Positions 59,280 to 64,000 of a stretch of DNA of 64,000 nucleotides are shown here, in pieces; position 1 is the first letter of the stretch, and every line of letters starts with the position of its first letter. The translations under genes and the position numbers were made by a program. Origin of the DNA: Bhargavaea ullalensis (GTDB lineage Bacteria; Bacillota; Bacilli; Bacillales_A; Planococcaceae). The stretch is from assembly GCF_040545425.1 (NCBI RefSeq), contig NZ_JBEPLW010000014.1. One strand, written 5' to 3'. The notes beneath the pieces are model-generated. The model did no database searches and was not told the origin of the DNA. It saw nothing but the letters and a program-made list of their open reading frames with translations.

Positions 59280-59287
59280 GGGACCGA

Positions 59288-61102
59288 TCATTTAACTTCT
59301 GCCGATTCGATTTCCTGCGTCAGCTTCTCGAGATCGTCGATCAAGCTTCCGATGTAGGCGATCGTGTCGCGGAGCGGCTGTTCTGTGGTGATGTCGACGC
59401 CCGCCATCTTGGCGAGTTCCACCGGAGTTTTGGTGCCGCCGGACCGGAGGACTTTGAGCCAGTCCTGTACGGCCGGCTCGCCTTCTTCAAGGATCCGCTT
59501 GGACACTTGTGTGGAAACGGTGAGGCCCGCGCTGTATGTGTATGGATACAGGCCCATAAAGTAGTGCGGCTGACGCATCCAGGTGAGCTCGGCGCCTTCC
59601 TCGATCGTGACATCCTCGCCCCAGAACTCTTCAAGGACACTCCGCTTCAGGTCATTCAGGATGCCGGCGTTGACATTCTCGCCCGCATCGATCCGCTCAT
59701 ACACTTTCCGCTGGTAAGCAGCTTCGAGAAGGTGCGTGACGAAGTTGTGGTAATACGTCCGGGCCACGATCGACGCGATCACCCAGCGCTTGAAACGCGG
59801 GTCCTCTGAATTTTTCAGAAGGTGGTTCGCCATGAGCATCTCGTTCATCGTGGACGGTGCCTCGATGAAGTAGAGCGAAGGGCGGGCATTGAACACGCCC
59901 TGGTGGTTGTGCGCATTGTAGAAGTGCCCTGCGTGGCCAAGCTCATGTGCGAGGACGAACACATCTTCCATGCTGCCGGTCCAAGAGATGAGGATGTACG
60001 GGTGGGAACCGTACGGGCTTGAGCAGAAAGCGCCTGTCGACTTGCCTTTGTTCTGTGCAAAGTCTGTCCACCGCTCATCGTAGGAGCGCTTCAGCATTTC
60101 CGAATAGTCATCGCCCATGATGGACAGCGCCTCGAAAATGTATTTTTTTGATTCTTCGATGGTGATCTTCGGCTCGTAGGACGGGTCGAGCGGAACTTTC
60201 AGGTCCGCAAAGGTCATCCGGTCGATGCCGTGGGCTTTTTGGAGAAGTTTTGCATATTTGCGCATGTGCGGTGCCAGCTCCGACATGATCAGGTTGATCT
60301 GGCGGTCGTACAGTTCCCGGTCCACCTGCTGATTGAACAGCAGCGACTCAAAGACGTCCTGGAAACCGCGCAGATCGGCGTTCGTCTTTTCGATCTGGAG
60401 ATGCATGTCATATGTCTTGGCGGTGGTGTGCTGGTAGTCGGCGAGCTTGCCGTAGAACGACTTGAATGCCGCCCGGCGCTTTTCGGTGTCCGGGTCCGTC
60501 TCCCATTCGCCTTCAAACAGGTTGTAGCTGTTCGGGAACGATTCTCCGTCCGCCTGGAAGTCAGGGAAATTGATGTCGACAAGCTTGGTCACATTGTACA
60601 GATCGTAAGGTGCATCGAATGTCGATCCGAATGCGGCAAGCGTCTTCTCGACTTCCGGGTGGAGGCGGTGCGGCTTGAAGCGCAGGACGTCGGCGAGGTA
60701 GACGCGGAATTCCTCTGATTGGTCCATCGCAGATTTCAGTTCTTCTTCGGGCAGCTCCGAAAGCTCGCTTTCAAAGAAGCTGAGCGTCGCGCCGATTTTG
60801 GCCATGACGGAGCCGAACTTCGCCGCGCGCATCTGTGATTCGCTGTTCGTCTGGTCCTCGCTCTGGAGGAGGCTGACGTACGTGCCGGCCGGGATGATCT
60901 GTTCGTACAGTTTTTCATAGTCTTTGAGCGCTTTCAGTGCGTTTTGGCCGTCTGTCACTTTCCCTTTGTACTTTTCGGCGAAAGCGGCTGCACCTTCTTC
61001 GATTTCTTTGACCCGGGCCTCATAGTCTCCGGCCGTTTTGAACAAGTCTTCGAGGTTCCATGTTTCTTCAAGCTTCACTTCTGAACGCGGTGTTGCGGAC
61101 AT
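59288..61102 (-). CDS. pepF: Oligoendopeptidase F (M3 family)
   Basis: A 604-residue zinc metallopeptidase cleaving oligopeptides of roughly 7-17 residues in the cytoplasm. The N-terminal helical domain (about 1-190) covers the active-site channel. The catalytic HExxH motif is in VLAHELGHAGHFYNAH, with the third ligand in FIEAPSTMNEML. The length equals PepF of other Firmicutes. ATG 61102 follows AAGGGGGAAA. Divergent from cypC, with about 160 bases between them. Confidence 0.95.
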   Translation of the reverse strand: MSATPRSEVKLEETWNLEDLFKTAGDYEARVKEIEEGAAAFAEKYKGKVTDGQNALKALKDYEKLYEQIIPAGTYVSLLQSEDQTNSESQMRAAKFGSVMAKIGATLSFFESELSELPEEELKSAMDQSEEFRVYLADVLRFKPHRLHPEVEKTLAAFGSTFDAPYDLYNVTKLVDINFPDFQADGESFPNSYNLFEGEWETDPDTEKRRAAFKSFYGKLADYQHTTAKTYDMHLQIEKTNADLRGFQDVFESLLFNQQVDRELYDRQINLIMSELAPHMRKYAKLLQKAHGIDRMTFADLKVPLDPSYEPKITIEESKKYIFEALSIMGDDYSEMLKRSYDERWTDFAQNKGKSTGAFCSSPYGSHPYILISWTGSMEDVFVLAHELGHAGHFYNAHNHQGVFNARPSLYFIEAPSTMNEMLMANHLLKNSEDPRFKRWVIASIVARTYYHNFVTHLLEAAYQRKVYERIDAGENVNAGILNDLKRSVLEEFWGEDVTIEEGAELTWMRQPHYFMGLYPYTYSAGLTVSTQVSKRILEEGEPAVQDWLKVLRSGGTKTPVELAKMAGVDITTEQPLRDTIAYIGSLIDDLEKLTQEIESAEVK

Positions 61103-61262
61103 GTGGTTTCCCCCTTAATGTTACGATTGTCGAACTAATTGTATAATATTCCGGCTTATATTGAAAGCCAATAGGAAACTTTCTGAAAGAATGATTTTTC
61201 TCTATGTTACTCTGTGCAGAAACAGGGAATAAAGGAAGAAGAAAATAAGCAAAGGATGAGAT

Positions 61263-62528
61263 GTGGACATGACCAGGGAAATGCCGAAGGAACGCGGGAT
61301 TGACCATACATTCAACTTGTTGACCGAAGGGTACAATTACATCGGCAAGCGGATGAGCGAAAAAGACACGGACATATTCGAAACCCGTCTGCTCGGCAAG
61401 AAGATGATCGTCATGACCGGCAGGGATGCAGCCGAGCTGTTTTATGACGAGACGAAGTTCAAGCGGTCCGGAGCTCTGCCGATCCGTGTGCAGAAGACGT
61501 TGTTCGGAGTCGGGGGAGTCCAGACAAAGGACGGACAGAAACACCGTGTGAGAAAAGCGATGTTCATGTCGCTGATGACGGATGAGCGTCTCGGCCTGCT
61601 CAGGGCGATCGTGAAGGAAGAGTGGGAACGAAAGGGCAGGGAGATGGAGCGCAAGGGAAAGGCCGTACTGTTCGATGAATCCGAAGAGCTCATCCTCCGG
61701 GCGATGTGCCGCTGGACCGGTGTTCCGCTGACAGATGTGGAATCATGGAACCGGGCGTACGACATCGGTGCCATGATCGATGCGGCCGGCGGCGTTGGCA
61801 AGCGTTATAAAGTCGGGGAAGATGCGCGGGTGCGGACGGAGGACTGGATGGAAGAAGTGATTCTCGCCATCCGGGAAGGCCGGCTGCAGACCGAAGAGGG
61901 GTCGGCGGCCCATGTGATGGCGTTCCACAGAGAATCCGGCGAACTGCTCGATCTCCATATGGCGGCCATCGAGCTGCTGAACGTCATCCGTCCGGCTGTC
62001 GCGGTCGCACGCTTTGTCTCCTTCGCCGGCCTGGCGCTGCACGATTTCCCCGAGTGGAAAGACAAGCTGCAGACTCAGAAGGAACTGAACAACTTCGCCA
62101 ACGAAGTGCGGCGATTTTATCCGTTCACGCCGTTCCTCGGGGCCATTGCAAAGAAGGATTTTGAATGGGACGGCTATGAGTTCAAGGAAGGGGACGCCGT
62201 GCTGATGGATTTCCACGGAGTGAACCGGGATCCGCGGCTCTGGGACGAGCCCGAGCAATTCAATCCCGATCGGTTCAATGACTTTGTGGACGACCGCTTT
62301 AACTTTGTCCCTCAGGGCGGCGGGGATCCGAACCACGGACACCGGTGCCCCGGAGAACCCGTCACTGTCATCATTATAGAGGAAAGCGTCCGCTACCTCA
62401 CCGGGTCGCTTGAGTATGAAGTGCCCGATCAGGACCTGACGATCAACATGGTCCGCATGCCGACACTGCCGGCAAGCCGTTTCGTCATGGACCGGATCCG
62501 GGTGAAAGAAAATAAATCAGCGGAATAA
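61263..62528 (+). CDS. cypC: Fatty-acid peroxygenase, cytochrome P450 CYP152
   Basis: A 421-residue P450 closely resembling B. subtilis CypC (CYP152A1), which hydroxylates long-chain fatty acids at alpha/beta positions using hydrogen peroxide, without a reductase. The heme-thiolate cysteine is C362 in GHRCPGE. The conserved substrate-carboxylate arginine and proline are R243-P244 (RPAVAV), replacing the usual acid-alcohol pair of P450s. FGVGGVQTKDG and FTPFLGAIAKKDF are family segments. The start is probably GTG 61263 (seven bases after AAAGGA); ATG 61269 and 61281 are alternatives. Confidence 0.93.
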   Translation: MDMTREMPKERGIDHTFNLLTEGYNYIGKRMSEKDTDIFETRLLGKKMIVMTGRDAAELFYDETKFKRSGALPIRVQKTLFGVGGVQTKDGQKHRVRKAMFMSLMTDERLGLLRAIVKEEWERKGREMERKGKAVLFDESEELILRAMCRWTGVPLTDVESWNRAYDIGAMIDAAGGVGKRYKVGEDARVRTEDWMEEVILAIREGRLQTEEGSAAHVMAFHRESGELLDLHMAAIELLNVIRPAVAVARFVSFAGLALHDFPEWKDKLQTQKELNNFANEVRRFYPFTPFLGAIAKKDFEWDGYEFKEGDAVLMDFHGVNRDPRLWDEPEQFNPDRFNDFVDDRFNFVPQGGGDPNHGHRCPGEPVTVIIIEESVRYLTGSLEYEVPDQDLTINMVRMPTLPASRFVMDRIRVKENKSAE

Positions 62529-62541
62529 AGTCGCGAAGCAC

Positions 62542-62575
62542 AGGCGGCCGGGCAGAAACCCGGCCGCCTTGTTTT
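62542..62575 (+). terminator. Terminator after cypC
   Basis: Perfect 11-bp stem AGGCGGCCGGG (62542-62552) with 62559-62569, then TGTTTTT. Confidence 0.92.
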
Positions 62576-62604
62576 TGACGGGAGCGCCGGCGGCAACACC
62601 GGTG

Positions 62605-62883
62605 ATCCCGACATTCGCGGCGCGTATCACGACATTCGGGGACGTGGTCCCGACATTCAGCCGGAGTATCCCGACATTCGCCCGCCGGCGCCCGCGGCAA
62701 CCGGTGATCCCGACATTCGCGGTGCGTATCCCGACATTCGGCGGCGTGATCCCGACATTCAGCCGGAGTATCCCGACATTCGCCCGCCGGCCCCCGCGGT
62801 AACCGGTGATCCCGACATTCGCGGTGCGTATCCCGACATTCGGCGACGTGATCTCGACATTCGCCCGTCGAATCTCGACATTC
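62605..62883. repeat. Twelve-core repeat array ATCCCGACATTC, 21-bp pitch in 102-bp units
   Basis: Cores start at 62605, 62626, 62647, 62668, then 62707, 62728, 62749, 62770, then 62809, 62830, 62851, 62872. Pitch is 21 bp inside each group of four and 39 bp between groups, giving 102-bp units. Position-specific spacers (GCGGTGCGT, GGCGGCGTG, AGCCGGAGT, then the long GCCCGCCGG segment) repeat between units. The last unit is the most diverged (ATCTCGACATTC). Same core and four-core logic as 44502-44945 but with different spacers. It lies between the cypC terminator and the PaaI-like gene. Confidence 0.95.
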
Positions 62884-62979
62884 ACCCGCCGCTTCATTCG
62901 ACAAGAAAATTAAAAGGGAATCGGCGCTTCGCTGTCGAAAGAAAACGATATGGGGGGATTTTTTGAATAGGAGGGGTAA

Positions 62980-63468
62980 ATGATGCAAATTGAAGTTGGA
63001 CAGGCCATCCAGGATGAGTATCCGGATGATTTTGCATGGTGCTACGGGTGTGGCCGGCAGAATGTGAAGGGGCACCATTTCAGGACCGGCTGGGATGGGG
63101 ACAACACCGTCACCTACTACGACCCGGCTGCGGATGAACTGGCGTTGCCAGGCTTCGTGTACGGCGGAGTCATCGCTTCGCTCATTGACTGCACGGGCAC
63201 CGGTTCCGCGTCGCTGGCACTGCACCGCAAGAACGGCCATGAACCGGGGGATGGCGAAGATCCGCCAAGATTTGTCACGGCTTCTCTCCATGTGGATTTC
63301 CTCAAGCCGACGCCGCACGGAAAGCTCTTGAAAGCGATCGGCACGGTGGAAGAGGTTCATCCGAAAAAGTTCAAGGTCCACATTGAAGTCGAAGCGGACG
63401 GAGAGGTGTGCGCAACAGGGGAAGTCGTTGCGGTCGTCATGCCTTCCACTTTTCTGGATCAGCGCTGA
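62980..63468 (+). CDS. PaaI-like hotdog thioesterase family protein
   Basis: A 162-residue hotdog-fold protein. The segments WCYGCGRQNVKGHHF, PGFVYGGVIASLIDCTGTGSA and LHVDFLKPTPHG follow the PaaI/YbgC-like acyl-CoA thioesterase pattern, with G-G-x-x-A-S-L-x-D as the central helix; a CYGCG knuckle near residue 21 is seen in related proteins. ATG 62980 lies five bases after AGGAGG; the adjacent ATG 62983 is equally possible. Substrate unknown. Confidence 0.88.
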   Translation: MMQIEVGQAIQDEYPDDFAWCYGCGRQNVKGHHFRTGWDGDNTVTYYDPAADELALPGFVYGGVIASLIDCTGTGSASLALHRKNGHEPGDGEDPPRFVTASLHVDFLKPTPHGKLLKAIGTVEEVHPKKFKVHIEVEADGEVCATGEVVAVVMPSTFLDQR

Positions 63469-63481
63469 ATAAACAAAAGAA

Positions 63482-63513
63482 GAAGCCGCCCGATCTGATG
63501 ATCGGGCGGCTTC
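63482..63513 (+). terminator. Hairpin after the PaaI-like gene
   Basis: Perfect 14-bp stem GAAGCCGCCCGATC (63482-63495) with 63500-63513. Only a short T content follows. Confidence 0.7.
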
Positions 63514-63706
63514 CTGCACACGGAAAATTCGCTTCATTCACTGCATCTGACGATCTTGCTTCCGCAATTTCATCCTTACAGTTGCACGGCCAAACTGCCG
63601 TTTGCCTTTCCGGCTGAGGTGTCATCCAAATGACCACCGCTCTGCAGTCAGGCGTTCAAGTGCACTTTTGCAAAAAACTTACTGCTGACAATGTTCCTGA
63701 TCGGCC

Positions 63707-64000
63707 GTCCTCCTGGTTTCCATTGGCACCATCTCCCGAGTCCTTGCACCGACTTTCCGGATCACTCCGGTCGTTCATTGCCTGAAAACACACCTGTCAA
63801 GATGGCGGGTTTTCTTTTGTCCTCCTGGTGTCCATTGTCTACCATCCCCTGAGTCCATTGCTTCGTTTGTCCGGAAACTTTCTCCGGTCATCCTCTGCCT
63901 GACGGATCACATCGCTCTATCCGTCTTCTTTTGTCCTCCTGGTGTCCATAAACGCATCATCCTTTGATGATTTGGCTCTAGCCGGTTCCTGACGGTTCCG
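63707..64000. repeat. Tandem repeats of about 113 bp with GTCCTCCTGGTGTCCAT
   Basis: The block GTCCTCCTGG(T/G)TTCCAT or GTCCTCCTGGTGTCCAT starts at 63707, 63819 and 63933. After it come ACCATC(T/C)CC(C/T)GAGTCC and (T)CCGG-containing segments in the first two copies; the third runs into the window edge. No gene is visible in 63469-64000: short frames have no ribosome sites or recognisable products. The + strand is markedly C/T-rich here. Confidence 0.6.

Noticed and set aside
62517..63537. Minus-strand frames of 126 and 350 residues over the second array
   Set aside because: Same repeat artefact, extending antisense to the PaaI-like gene; no ribosome site and no known domain.

Overview
The window looks like a chromosomal segment of a moderately high-GC member of the Bacillales, most likely Planococcaceae (Bhargavaea/Planococcus-like). 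This is inferred from gene content, from gene order that follows the Bacillus subtilis ytkL-to-ysdB region, from GTG/TTG starts with strong AGGAGG-type ribosome binding sites, and from Firmicutes-type regulation (T-box, L20 leader, CcpN, SigW and Fnr sites). No rRNA, tRNA, prophage, CRISPR array or complete insertion sequence is visible.

Layout. 1-265: the 3' tail of a group II intron and a short array of 21-bp repeats. 266-8259: M24 peptidase, ytkL, ytoI, ytpI, nrnA and dnaE. 8328-14995: a GntR regulator with its palindromic operator, then accD-accA-pfkA-pyk, fxsA and ytvI. 15088-18783: the TCA genes citZ-icd-mdh. 18873-23844: MaoC-like gene-phoP-phoR and hflK-hflC. 24007-29938: polA-mutM-coaE, gapB with two CcpN sites, and speD. 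30110-36785: nrdR-dnaB-dnaI, thrS behind a T-box, and infC-rpmI-rplT behind an L20 leader with an AUU start codon. 36868-41646: ysdA, ysdB (consensus SigW promoter), a dUTPase, a PadR/DUF4097 pair, thpR, an XRE regulator and an unrecognised gene. 41835-47483: ypsA preceded by a probable 6S RNA, a glyoxalase-like protein, a zinc-ribbon peptide, Fnr, a 20-copy repeat array, and a ba3-type terminal oxidase operon with a perfect Fnr box. 47648-63468: accessory and housekeeping genes (helD, DUF5658, EEP hydrolase, two phosphatases, YyaL-like protein, DUF6241, MerR-TipAS regulator, two permeases, pepF, fatty-acid peroxygenase cypC, a second repeat array, and a hotdog thioesterase). 63469-64000: tandem repeats of about 113 bp and no gene.

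How it fits together. The left two thirds is core metabolism and replication: committed fatty-acid synthesis and lower glycolysis (accDA-pfkA-pyk), TCA entry (citZ-icd-mdh), gluconeogenesis (gapB), and replication and repair (dnaE, polA, mutM, dnaB, dnaI, nrdR). The clearest regulatory circuit is Fnr next to a ba3 oxidase whose promoter carries an Fnr box at about -41.5, which fits oxygen-limited respiration.

The most unusual structure is a pair of unlinked intergenic arrays (44502-44945 and 62605-62883) built on the same core, ATCCCGACATTC, on a 21-bp pitch. In both, cores come in groups of four, giving higher-order periods of 92 and 102 bp. A third array (128-227) keeps the 21-bp pitch with an unrelated core. 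No function is known to me.
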